From assembly GCA_045226255.1 (NCBI GenBank), contig JBGVCG010000016.1, positions 62,001-126,000 on the forward strand: a DNA stretch of 64,000 bases, in the 5' to 3' direction. The notes below the pieces were generated by a model that searched no databases, was not told where the DNA came from, and saw only the letters and a program-made list of their open reading frames with translations. This document shows, piece by piece, positions 16,282-24,418 of this stretch (its first letter is position 1; each line of letters begins with the position of its first letter). The DNA comes from UBA1181 sp045226255. GTDB lineage: Bacteria; Bacteroidota; Bacteroidia; Bacteroidales; Paludibacteraceae. Made by a program: the position numbers and the translations under genes.

Positions 16282-18822
16282 ATGGCTCTATATAAATATT
16301 CTCAAAATGTAAAGGATGTCTTGTCGTACAGCAGAGAGGAGGCGCAGAGATTGGGTGATTCATGTGTGGCTCCCGAGCATTTGTTGTTAGGGATATTACG
16401 TGATGGTACGGGTCCTGCGAATAAGCTCTTGTCGATGTTGAACGTGGATGTCAAAGTTGTGAAAGACTTTTTGGAGGATCGGTTACGCCAAGTGAATGAA
16501 GTGGCTATTGATAGCGATTTGCCTCTTTTGAAATCAACAGAAAAGATACTGAAGTATGCTAGTCTTGAGACGCGTATGCTTCGTTGTGAGGAGATGGGTA
16601 CGGACCACATATTGCTCGCCATCATGCGGGAGAATAACAGTCTGGCTGCGGAGGCGCTTCGTCAGCAGAATGTCACCTATGAACAACTCTTTTCATTGGC
16701 GAGTCATAATGATTTAGACTTTAGTAATAAGTTGGATTCAGTGGATGATGACGATAGTGATGATCCGATGTTCAGTTCTTCTCGTCCGGGTAGCAGTGCC
16801 CGCATGAATGCGGAGGAGGCGCCGACGTATACGAAGCGGGATTCCGATTCGGTGGTGACGGGAAGTGACACGCCTGTATTGAACAATTTTGGTGTCGATC
16901 TGACGAAGGCGGCGGAGGAAGGCAAACTTGATCCTGTAGTGGGACGTGATGATGAGATGGAGCGTTTGGCGCAGATACTGTGCCGAAGGAAGAAGAATAA
17001 TCCGATACTGATTGGCGAGCCAGGTGTGGGAAAGACTGCTATTGTTGAAGGGCTAGCCACACGGATTGTGAATAAGAGCGTTTCGCGGATATTGCACGAT
17101 AAGCGTCTTGTTTCCCTCGATTTGGGCTCTGTTGTCGCTGGAACAAAGTACAGAGGACAGTTCGAGGAGCGTATCAAGGCCATTTTGAACGAATTGTCCA
17201 AGAATCCAGATATTATTTTGTTCATTGACGAAATACATACGATGGTCGGTGCGGGAGGCACGCAGGGCTCTTTGGATGCCGCAAATATGCTGAAGCCTGC
17301 GTTGGCTAGAGGTGAGATCCAATGCATCGGATCCACGACGTTGGACGAGTATCGCACGAAGATCGAGAAGGATGGCGCCTTGGAGCGTCGTTTCCAAAAG
17401 ATTCTTGTGGAACCTACCTCTCCTGAGAATACGCTTCAGATCTTGAAGAATGTGAAGGAACGATATGAGGACCATCACAACGTGTCATATTCGGACGAGG
17501 CATTGGAGGCATGTGTACGCCTGACGGGGCGTTATATTACTGATCGATGCTTCCCTGACAAGGCGATCGATGCCATGGATGAGGTTGGTTCCGCCATGCA
17601 CATCGCTAACATTTCCGTGCCGGAAAACATCTTGAGTCTAGAGGCGGAGATCGATTCTGTGAAGGAGTTGAAGATGCAGTATGTCAAGTCGCAGGATTTT
17701 GAATTGGCTGCAGATTACAGAGATAAGGAGAAGTCTTTGACTGCCCAATTGGCGGCGGAGCGGAAAGCTTGGCTGGAAGGCCAAAAGGAGAATCGATTAC
17801 TGGTTACCGAAGACGATGTGATGAAGGTGGTTTCCCGGATGTCTGGTGTGCCTGTTCAGCGTATGGCTAGATCTGAGGGGGAGCAATTGGTGCGGATGAA
17901 TACGTTGCTCAAGTCGATGATTATTGGCCAGGACGAGGCGGTGGACAAGACCGTGAAGGCGATACAACGCAACCGTATTGGTTTGAAGGATCCCAACAGG
18001 CCAGTGGGTTCATTCATATTCCTGGGCCCGACGGGTGTGGGAAAAACCTATTTGGCTAAGATGTTGGCGAGGGAGATGTTCGGCAGTGCGGATGCGCTGA
18101 TCCGGGTGGATATGAGCGAATACATGGATAAGTATTCTGTTTCCAGATTGAACGGAGCGCCTCCGGGATATGTTGGGTATGACGAGGGTGGCCAGCTTAC
18201 GGAGCAGGTTCGGCGTAAGCCCTACTCCATAGTTCTCTTCGATGAGATAGAGAAAGCGCATCCGGATGTCTTCAATATGTTGTTGCAGGTTTTGGACGAA
18301 GGACGTTTGACGGATAGTACGGGCCGTCATGTGGATTTCCGTAACACGGTGATTATCATGACTTCGAATGCTGGTACAAGGCAGTTGAAGGAGTTCGGCA
18401 AGGGGATTGGATTCTCGATGTCGAGTCGCGAGGGCGATCGGAAGATGGCGCAAAGTGTGATCATGAAGGCATTGAACAAAACCTTCTCCCCTGAGTTTTT
18501 GAACAGGGTGGATGATGTGATTATGTTCGACCAGTTGACCAAGGAGTCCATCTTTAAGATTATAGACCTGGAATTGTCCAACATATACAAGCGCATTGAG
18601 GATATGGGATTCACTCTTCAGTTGGAGGAGGATGCGAAGACGTATATAGCTGAGCAGGGGTATGATCCTCAGTTCGGTGCTCGTCCGATGCGGCGCGCAT
18701 TGCAGAAGTATGTGGAGGATCCCATTGCGGAAGCCGTTCTAGGGAATGCTCCGAAACCAGGTTCTCGGCTTACTATTGTGTTGAATAAAGAAGCTAACAT
18801 GACGGAATGTTCTGTCGAATAA
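16282..18822 (+). CDS. clpC: ClpC-type AAA+ unfoldase
   Basis: An ATP-driven unfoldase that feeds proteins to the ClpP protease and takes part in protein quality control. The 846 residues hold a Clp_N double repeat (about 1-145), AAA domain 1 with Walker A GEPGVGKT (about 245), a UVR motif with a coiled-coil M region (about 455-495), AAA domain 2 with Walker A GPTGVGKT (about 582) and Walker B IVLFDEIEKAHP, and a ClpP-docking tripeptide of the IGF type (KGIGFS, about 708). The UVR motif and length assign it to ClpC rather than ClpA or ClpB. It is divergent from gyrA and has its own promoter; the patatin gene follows after 14 bases. Confidence 0.94.
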   Translation: MALYKYSQNVKDVLSYSREEAQRLGDSCVAPEHLLLGILRDGTGPANKLLSMLNVDVKVVKDFLEDRLRQVNEVAIDSDLPLLKSTEKILKYASLETRMLRCEEMGTDHILLAIMRENNSLAAEALRQQNVTYEQLFSLASHNDLDFSNKLDSVDDDDSDDPMFSSSRPGSSARMNAEEAPTYTKRDSDSVVTGSDTPVLNNFGVDLTKAAEEGKLDPVVGRDDEMERLAQILCRRKKNNPILIGEPGVGKTAIVEGLATRIVNKSVSRILHDKRLVSLDLGSVVAGTKYRGQFEERIKAILNELSKNPDIILFIDEIHTMVGAGGTQGSLDAANMLKPALARGEIQCIGSTTLDEYRTKIEKDGALERRFQKILVEPTSPENTLQILKNVKERYEDHHNVSYSDEALEACVRLTGRYITDRCFPDKAIDAMDEVGSAMHIANISVPENILSLEAEIDSVKELKMQYVKSQDFELAADYRDKEKSLTAQLAAERKAWLEGQKENRLLVTEDDVMKVVSRMSGVPVQRMARSEGEQLVRMNTLLKSMIIGQDEAVDKTVKAIQRNRIGLKDPNRPVGSFIFLGPTGVGKTYLAKMLAREMFGSADALIRVDMSEYMDKYSVSRLNGAPPGYVGYDEGGQLTEQVRRKPYSIVLFDEIEKAHPDVFNMLLQVLDEGRLTDSTGRHVDFRNTVIIMTSNAGTRQLKEFGKGIGFSMSSREGDRKMAQSVIMKALNKTFSPEFLNRVDDVIMFDQLTKESIFKIIDLELSNIYKRIEDMGFTLQLEEDAKTYIAEQGYDPQFGARPMRRALQKYVEDPIAEAVLGNAPKPGSRLTIVLNKEANMTECSVE

Positions 18823-18836
18823 AAATATAATATCGG

Positions 18837-21185
18837 ATGGGAAGGCGTTTTGTTTGTCGGATATTGTTCTCTCTCCTACTCCTCTGGGTCGTAGGACCTC
18901 TGGACGCATCTGCCCAAAAGGTGGGTTTAGTCCTTAGTGGAGGAGGAGCCAAAGGTTGTGCGCATATTGGTGTGATCCGGGCATTGGAGGAGGAAGGTAT
19001 TCCCATTGATTACGTGGCGGGAACCTCCATGGGAGCCATTGTCAGTTCCTTGTATGCGATGGGTTATACGCCAGAACAGATGTCTTCGTTGATTTTGTCC
19101 GACAAGTTCATGCGTTGGCAGAGTGGAAACATAGATGAGAGCAGTCTGTTTTTTTTCAAGCGTGATGACCCTACCCCCGAATTCATCAGTTTTAAGGTGA
19201 ATATGCGGGATTCCTCCAATTCGGGGAAGAATTTCCTTATACCGAATAGTGTATTACCTCCCGATCAATTGAATATCGCATTCATGGATTTGTTCTCCAA
19301 GGCGAATGCTGCCTGCGGGGGTAATTTCGATAGTTTGTTTGTCCCATTCCGTTGCGTTGCCTCCGATGTGGCCCATAAGTGTGCGTATGTGCATAGGAAG
19401 GGCGATTTGGGCGATGCGGTGCGAACTTCCATGTCTTTCCCTTTTGTTTTCAGGCCTATACAAGTGGATGGCTTGTTGATGTTGGACGGAGGAATATACA
19501 ATAATTTCCCTGTTGATGTGATGGAGAAAGACTTCCATCCTGATTTCATCATAGGAAGTGCGGTGAGTGACAATCCTTCTCTTGAGTCTAACAAGCAGGC
19601 GAGTCCGGTGACGTTGCTGGAGAAACTGATCATGGATGAGACCAATTACAAGATACCAGAGGAAAAAGGAGTGCTGGTTGATTTCCACTTTACAGATGTC
19701 GGTCTGCTCGACTTCAACAGAATCAAGGAGTTGGAGCAGATTGGATATGATTCGACAAAAGCGATGATCGAGAAGATCAAGAGCCGGGTGGCACGTCGGG
19801 TAAGCATGGAAGAGGTGGCGAAGCGCAGAGAGAAATATATGCAGAAAGAGAAGGAATTGGTGTTCAATTCCGTGACGATACGCGGTGTGAATTCGGTGCA
19901 GCGTCGTTATTTGATGAATAGTTTTATCCCAAGTCTGAAGGATACTGTTTTGGACATGCAAGAGTTCCAGAAGGTGTATTTCAAGTTGTTGTCCGATGAG
20001 AAAATTTCCGAGATAGTTCCCCGCGCTTGTTATAATGATTCGACGGGTACATATGATCTTTTCCTCGATGTTAAGATGAATAGTGACTTGGAGGTATCAT
20101 TTGGAGGAAATATCTCTTCGACAGCCGCCAATAATTTGTTTTTGGGTATTCAAAAGAGAGGCATACATTACTTTGGCTATAATGTAGCCGTGGATGGGCA
20201 AGTGGGGTCATTGTACAAGAACGCCCATATGCAAGTGCGTTTGGATCGTCCGGGGAAGGTGCCTATTGGATTAAAGATGATAGTGGATTATTGCCAGATC
20301 AATTATCTGAACCAGCAGGAACCTTTTTATAAGGATAATATCCAAAATAATATATCGACAGAGGCCTATACGTCGGAGTTGTATGGTAAAGTGAAGATGA
20401 TGGTGCCGTTTTACTTGAAGGGTAAGATGGACATCGGATTCTGTTATGGGCATAAGAATGACCACTACCACTATTGGCCGGATGAAAAGAATAAATGGAA
20501 CATCACTAATTACAATTTAGGTATCGCCTTGTTGCAGTACAAACATAACTCCTTGTCGCATAAGCAATATCCTGTGGATGGAATGCGTATTAACTTAACA
20601 GGGCAATACATATTTGGTAGACAATGGTCCAGACGGTATCTGAAGGGTGAAGATGGTTTTTTGGATTATAGACGAACGCCTTCGGAACACATCTGGTGGG
20701 TGCAACTCTCTTGTAATTCAGATTATTATTTTAACATCAATAATCATTTTTCCTTGGGCTTTTATTTCGATGGGGTTTATTCCAATGTGTTATTGATGGG
20801 CAACTATATGGAGGGACTGCTGATATCACCGATGTTCACGCCTTCCAACCACACCAAATTCTTGTTCAATTCCGCATTTTGTTCCCATACTTACTTGGCG
20901 GGAGGTTTTGCTCCTATCTATAAGTTTAACAAAGTGTTGCAGCTGAGATTCGCGAATTATGCATATGTGCCGTACATGCCACTCTCTCCGACAGGAAGTT
21001 ACCGCTCCGTATATCGTCCAGCTTTCTCTCAGATCTATTCTTTTAACGAGTTGACATTCGTGGCGAATCTGAAGTTTATTTCCGCTGCTTTGTATGTGAA
21101 TCGATATTCGTATCCTGATAAGAACTGGAACTTTGGTCTGAATATAGGTTATTTGCTGTTCCATGACCGTATGATCGAGAAGTGA
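18837..21185 (+). CDS. Patatin-like phospholipase fused to an outer-membrane barrel (type Vd-like)
   Basis: A 782-residue exported protein. After a signal peptide (about 1-26, ending DASAQ) comes a patatin domain with the oxyanion motif GGGAKG, the nucleophile elbow GTSMG and the catalytic DGG of the Ser-Asp dyad (LMLDGGIYNN). A POTRA-like segment (about 340-415, VFNSVTIRGVNSVQRRYLMN) follows, then a beta-strand-rich region of about 350 residues likely to be a 16-stranded Omp85-type barrel. This is the order seen in PlpD-type (type Vd) autotransported lipases; whether the lipase is surface-exposed or periplasmic cannot be told. It follows clpC by 14 bases and may be read through from it. Confidence 0.9.
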   Translation: MGRRFVCRILFSLLLLWVVGPLDASAQKVGLVLSGGGAKGCAHIGVIRALEEEGIPIDYVAGTSMGAIVSSLYAMGYTPEQMSSLILSDKFMRWQSGNIDESSLFFFKRDDPTPEFISFKVNMRDSSNSGKNFLIPNSVLPPDQLNIAFMDLFSKANAACGGNFDSLFVPFRCVASDVAHKCAYVHRKGDLGDAVRTSMSFPFVFRPIQVDGLLMLDGGIYNNFPVDVMEKDFHPDFIIGSAVSDNPSLESNKQASPVTLLEKLIMDETNYKIPEEKGVLVDFHFTDVGLLDFNRIKELEQIGYDSTKAMIEKIKSRVARRVSMEEVAKRREKYMQKEKELVFNSVTIRGVNSVQRRYLMNSFIPSLKDTVLDMQEFQKVYFKLLSDEKISEIVPRACYNDSTGTYDLFLDVKMNSDLEVSFGGNISSTAANNLFLGIQKRGIHYFGYNVAVDGQVGSLYKNAHMQVRLDRPGKVPIGLKMIVDYCQINYLNQQEPFYKDNIQNNISTEAYTSELYGKVKMMVPFYLKGKMDIGFCYGHKNDHYHYWPDEKNKWNITNYNLGIALLQYKHNSLSHKQYPVDGMRINLTGQYIFGRQWSRRYLKGEDGFLDYRRTPSEHIWWVQLSCNSDYYFNINNHFSLGFYFDGVYSNVLLMGNYMEGLLISPMFTPSNHTKFLFNSAFCSHTYLAGGFAPIYKFNKVLQLRFANYAYVPYMPLSPTGSYRSVYRPAFSQIYSFNELTFVANLKFISAALYVNRYSYPDKNWNFGLNIGYLLFHDRMIEK

Positions 21186-21291
21186 TTTTGTCCTTTTTGA
21201 GTTGAAGTAAATACTTTTGTTGAAAAAGTTTGGGTATGATGCATAGAATCTATATTTTTGAGGGTGGAATAAATAGTTTCATTATTATAGT

Positions 21292-22167
21292 ATGAGAAAC
21301 ACTTTTGTTATTTTAGCTAGTTTGTTGTTTTTCTCGGGCGCATTTTGTTCCTGTGAAAAAAAAGAGGGAGAAGGTGGAGATGGTTCCATCGTTGGTAGGG
21401 TTTTCAAAGTTGTGAATGATGGAGACATCTGTAGTGACAGTCCCGTTTTTGATGGCGATTCTAAGATGGTGGCGGACTTAATGAACGCTATTACAAGGAA
21501 TAATGCCGCTTTGAATAAAATCTATGGCAATCGGATTCTTTCGGCTTCGGAGTTAGACTCCTTGAACGGAATATGTAGTTATTATAATGTTATTATGAAT
21601 CGTATGTTCCATTTCGAGAAGGATACGATCGTAGGTTGTGACGAGGATGTTTTCATTATATATGGAAATCATGAATATGGCTTCGATGATAAGGTGAAGA
21701 CTTCCTTCGATGGTACTTATAGATTTGATTATCTGAATGATGGTAATTATAAGATTTTCGCCTATAATGATAACGCTGATGGAAAAAAAGCTGTCGTTTA
21801 TGACGTGAAGGTTGATGGCGATGTGGTCTATGGTGGCGATTTCTACATAAATGATGGAAAGAATGCCAATTTGTGTGGTGTTGTTGGCTATATGGAGGTC
21901 TTCCCTTCTAGGGGTGTTGAATATTTGCCTGGGGTTGATCAACGTGTGTATATCAGAGCGGAAAATGCTCTCTCCTCGGAAGATTGCAGGGTGAATGACA
22001 ATGGCTTTTATGTGTTCTCTAAATTGAAACCTAATACAATCTATTATGTTTGGTCGATAACTGAGCCTCAGAAGAATGAGGGTATTTTCACAAACATGAA
22101 GAAATTCAAGACGGGTGAGGCTGGTACGATTGTCCCAGGACCGATCCTCCAGTCTGATTTGAATTAA
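21292..22167 (+). CDS. Putative lipoprotein, unknown function
   Basis: A 291-residue protein with a short signal peptide and a lipobox-like end (SGAFCSC, acylated Cys about 21), followed by an acidic and Gly-rich spacer (EKKEGEGGDG). Such spacers favour surface export of lipoproteins in Bacteroidota. A stretch at about 140-165 (FDGTYRFDYLNDGNYKIFAYND) looks like a carboxypeptidase-regulatory-like beta-sandwich, and a similar strand pattern recurs near 230-260. No catalytic motif is visible. A strong terminator follows the stop, and the gap of 106 bases before it suggests its own promoter. Confidence 0.78.
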   Translation: MRNTFVILASLLFFSGAFCSCEKKEGEGGDGSIVGRVFKVVNDGDICSDSPVFDGDSKMVADLMNAITRNNAALNKIYGNRILSASELDSLNGICSYYNVIMNRMFHFEKDTIVGCDEDVFIIYGNHEYGFDDKVKTSFDGTYRFDYLNDGNYKIFAYNDNADGKKAVVYDVKVDGDVVYGGDFYINDGKNANLCGVVGYMEVFPSRGVEYLPGVDQRVYIRAENALSSEDCRVNDNGFYVFSKLKPNTIYYVWSITEPQKNEGIFTNMKKFKTGEAGTIVPGPILQSDLN

Positions 22168-22189
22168 TTTGTTTTAGATATAAGTTGAG

Positions 22190-22226
22190 AAGGTGTATCA
22201 AAAATCATTTTTGGTACGCCTTTTTT
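22190..22226 (+). terminator. Rho-independent terminator of the lipoprotein gene
   Basis: A 14 bp stem with a few G-U pairs (22190-22203 with 22209-22222) and a short loop is followed by a T-run to 22226, 23 bases after the stop codon. Confidence 0.88.
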
Positions 22227-22307
22227 GCGTTGGAAGGCTATAATTCAGATGCGCAAGTATTGAAGTGGATTGTTGGTCTAGATGGAATGCTTATTGTAGT
22301 TGATAAT

Positions 22308-22344
22308 GAAAAAGCGCACCTGCGAACGACTGCCAGATGCGCTT
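22308..22344 (-). terminator. Rho-independent terminator of the 18-codon unit
   Basis: Minus-strand hairpin with arms 22334-22344 and 22312-22322 (11 bp, one mismatch) and an 11-base loop, followed by a T-run (complement of 22308-22313). It faces the plus-strand lipoprotein terminator. Confidence 0.82.
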
Positions 22345-22385
22345 AACAATTTAATAACCTTAAAATGAAGAAATTTTTCTGCTCA

Positions 22386-22442
22386 TTAGAACTTTGCATA
22401 TTTTCTAATCAAAGCAATGACGATCATGTTCAAGCAAACCAT
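22386..22442 (-). CDS. Putative 18-residue microprotein
   Basis: The ORF reads MVCLNMIVIALIRKYAKF followed by TAA, inside the predicted small transcript. The first 12 residues are hydrophobic and the end is basic and aromatic (RKYAKF), the look of a tiny membrane-associated helix with a positive cytosolic end. There is about 40 nt of leader from the predicted transcription start. A-rich sequence precedes the ATG, as is common for Bacteroidota genes, which rarely use strong Shine-Dalgarno sites. I do not recognise the family; conservation across Bacteroidales would decide whether it is real. Confidence 0.45.
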   Translation of the reverse strand: MVCLNMIVIALIRKYAKF

Positions 22443-22488
22443 TTTGTCTTGTATTTTTATGTTTAACTTCCCTTTAATTTTGATGTTG

Positions 22489-22519
22489 CAAAAATATGTT
22501 ATAAAACATAATTGTGCAA
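22489..22519 (-). promoter_or_regulatory. Promoter of the small transcript
   Basis: On the minus strand TTG (22517-22519), exactly 20 bases, then TATTTTTG (22489-22496), a complete match to the Bacteroidota promoter pattern. Confidence 0.72.
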
Positions 22520-22630
22520 TAGTTGGATGAATGTTTAACAATGTTTAACATTGGGCCCAAATACTCCTTTTTTTTGCTTGCTTTTCACGATAAATAGGAC
22601 TGGAAAGGGCGTTGGAATCCGAACATTTAT

Positions 22631-22638
22631 TACTTTTG
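22631..22638 (+). promoter_or_regulatory. Candidate -7 box of the phosphoesterase gene
   Basis: TACTTTTG matches TAnnTTTG and is 19 bases before the start codon at 22658. A TTG lies 16 bases upstream, shorter than usual. Confidence 0.45.
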
Positions 22639-22657
22639 TGGTATAAGAATAGATAAT

Positions 22658-23323
22658 ATGAAGTTTACGGTAACATCGGATATTCACGGTCATTTGCCTA
22701 ACATCTCCGCTTGTGACATTGTCATCATCGGAGGGGATGTCTTTCCCAAGGAGATGGACAAGGATGTGGCGGCGCAGGAACAGTGGTTTTACGACTATTT
22801 CTCGCCATGGGTTTCCTCCTTGCCTTGCAAGTACGTCGTCTTGGTGCCAGGAAACCATGATTACTATTTCGAAGCGCTCTACAAAGGGAAGCGGCTCACC
22901 TCGCTCTCTTCGTCCAAGCTGAAGATATTGTGCAATAATTCGATGACATTGGAGGGGCTTCGTTTTTACGGGACGCCCAATACCCTGCCCCCGAAGCGGA
23001 ACATCGCCTTTAGCGAGGAGTCGGTGCAGTTGATGGAGACGTTCCAGAAGATACCCGAAAGGTGTGATATCCTGATTACCCACGCCGCACCGTTCGAGAT
23101 CGGTGGCTTGGCGGGTGTGGAGGATGGCCTGGATGTGGGAAGTCCGGAGCTGACGGCTGCGCTTGAATCACGGAAGATACGTTACGTATTTTGCGGACAT
23201 ATCCACCAAGGCAACCACAAAAGGGTGAAATGGAGGGGAATGACTCTCTACAACGTGAGCCGTTGCAATAACATGAAGGAGGTCGCCTACCCTCTTCTGA
23301 CGCTGGAGATTCCTTCGAAGTGA
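22658..23323 (+). CDS. Calcineurin-like metallophosphoesterase
   Basis: A 221-residue protein with all five family motifs in order: SDIHGH, GGDVFP, GNHDYY, THAAP and GHIHQG, which bind two metal ions and hydrolyse phosphoester bonds. The size and lack of signal peptide suggest a compact cytosolic enzyme of the YfcE/MPPED type; the substrate is unknown. Its own -7-like box lies just upstream. The following epimerase gene starts 63 bases downstream on the same strand. Confidence 0.92.
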   Translation: MKFTVTSDIHGHLPNISACDIVIIGGDVFPKEMDKDVAAQEQWFYDYFSPWVSSLPCKYVVLVPGNHDYYFEALYKGKRLTSLSSSKLKILCNNSMTLEGLRFYGTPNTLPPKRNIAFSEESVQLMETFQKIPERCDILITHAAPFEIGGLAGVEDGLDVGSPELTAALESRKIRYVFCGHIHQGNHKRVKWRGMTLYNVSRCNNMKEVAYPLLTLEIPSK

Positions 23324-23386
23324 TGCGTTTTTGTCCGCATGGCGCATCGTATTCAATCTATTCATTATTCTAAAAATTAAGCTGGT

Positions 23387-24334
23387 ATGGAAAAACAAGT
23401 GGTAGCGATAACCGGAGCGGCTGGTAACTTGGGTAGCCTATTGGCGGAGGGACTCCTCTCCGACGAAGTTGAGTTGCATCTCCTGTGGCATAAGAATCCT
23501 TTGCCGGAGTCATTGCTGAAGCATGAGAAGGTGAAGCCTTTCCAAGTGGATTTGCGGGAGGAGAACTCCCTGATTGATTCGCTGAAAGGTGTAGACACGG
23601 TGATCCATTTCGCTGGCATCCTTTTCAAGGGGAACCCTGAGAAGTTCCTTCCAACCACCAACACGCAATATTTCTCGAACCTGCTTCGTGCGGCGAAATC
23701 CGCCGGTGTGAAGAAGGTGATCCTGTTCAGTTTTCCGCACGTGGAGGGGGACACCACCCCTGAGCATCCTGCGACAGGTAGATTGGACGGTACGCCCAAT
23801 TCGGTGCACGCGAAGACCCGTCTGGAGGAGGAGAAGCTCTTGTTGGCGGAGACAGGCTTTGAAAAAGTGATCTTACGTTGCGGAATGGTCTATGGGAAGG
23901 GCATCCTGATGATAGACGCCGCGCACTGGTTTTCCCGCCATTGCTTGTTGGGCATTTGGAAGGAGCCGAACTATATCCACTTGATTTCCAAGGACGATTA
24001 TGTGGCGGCGACGAAGGCGGCCATCCTCTCCCCGACCGCATCGGGCATTTATCATCTCGGTGACGAAGGGGTTCAGACGCTGAAGGAGTTCTTGGACGAG
24101 GCGGCGAAGGAATGGGGAACCTGCCGTCCGTGGGTGATGCCGATGTGGATGATCCGCACCGCCGCATGGGTGTTCGAGACGGTTTCCAACCTCACAGGAT
24201 GCCGTGCGCCATTGACGCAGGACTTCATCACCATCGGGAAGGTGCCTTATTATGGGGACACGAGCCGTATGAGGGCGGAGTTGTTGCCCAACCTGAAATA
24301 TAAGACCTTCCGAGAGGGAATCCACACGCTGTGA
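23387..24334 (+). CDS. NAD(P)-dependent epimerase/dehydratase-like protein
   Basis: An extended short-chain dehydrogenase of 315 residues. The Rossmann motif is near the N-terminus (VAITGAAGNLGSLLAEGLL), DTVIHFAGILF follows, and the region with the Tyr/Lys pair is altered: FSFPHVEGDTTPEHP then HAKTRLEEEKLL, where the usual YxxxK tyrosine appears to be His. This suggests changed or lost oxidoreductase chemistry. A later segment (YIHLISKDDYVAATKAAIL) matches NAD-dependent epimerase substrate domains. Substrate unknown. It sits between the phosphoesterase and trkA on the same strand. Confidence 0.8.
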   Translation: MEKQVVAITGAAGNLGSLLAEGLLSDEVELHLLWHKNPLPESLLKHEKVKPFQVDLREENSLIDSLKGVDTVIHFAGILFKGNPEKFLPTTNTQYFSNLLRAAKSAGVKKVILFSFPHVEGDTTPEHPATGRLDGTPNSVHAKTRLEEEKLLLAETGFEKVILRCGMVYGKGILMIDAAHWFSRHCLLGIWKEPNYIHLISKDDYVAATKAAILSPTASGIYHLGDEGVQTLKEFLDEAAKEWGTCRPWVMPMWMIRTAAWVFETVSNLTGCRAPLTQDFITIGKVPYYGDTSRMRAELLPNLKYKTFREGIHTL

Positions 24335-24418
24335 TTTCCCTGAAAAAGCACAGGTATCTGTTTCCGATGCTACCCTATCATATTTTTCATTAAATTCGCG
24401 GGGTACAAATTAGAATTT

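Larger units (their letters stand above)
22308..22483 (-). ncRNA. Predicted small transcript of about 175 nt with an 18-codon ORF
   Basis: The interval between a consensus promoter (22489-22519) and a factor-independent terminator (22308-22344) defines a free-standing short transcription unit of about 175 nt, set in a 490 bp gap between two plus-strand genes. It carries one short ORF (22386-22442). It could be a small mRNA, a regulatory RNA, or both; a 6S-type RNA was considered but I could not form the long bubble-containing hairpin by eye. Transcript ends are inferred from sequence. Confidence 0.55.
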
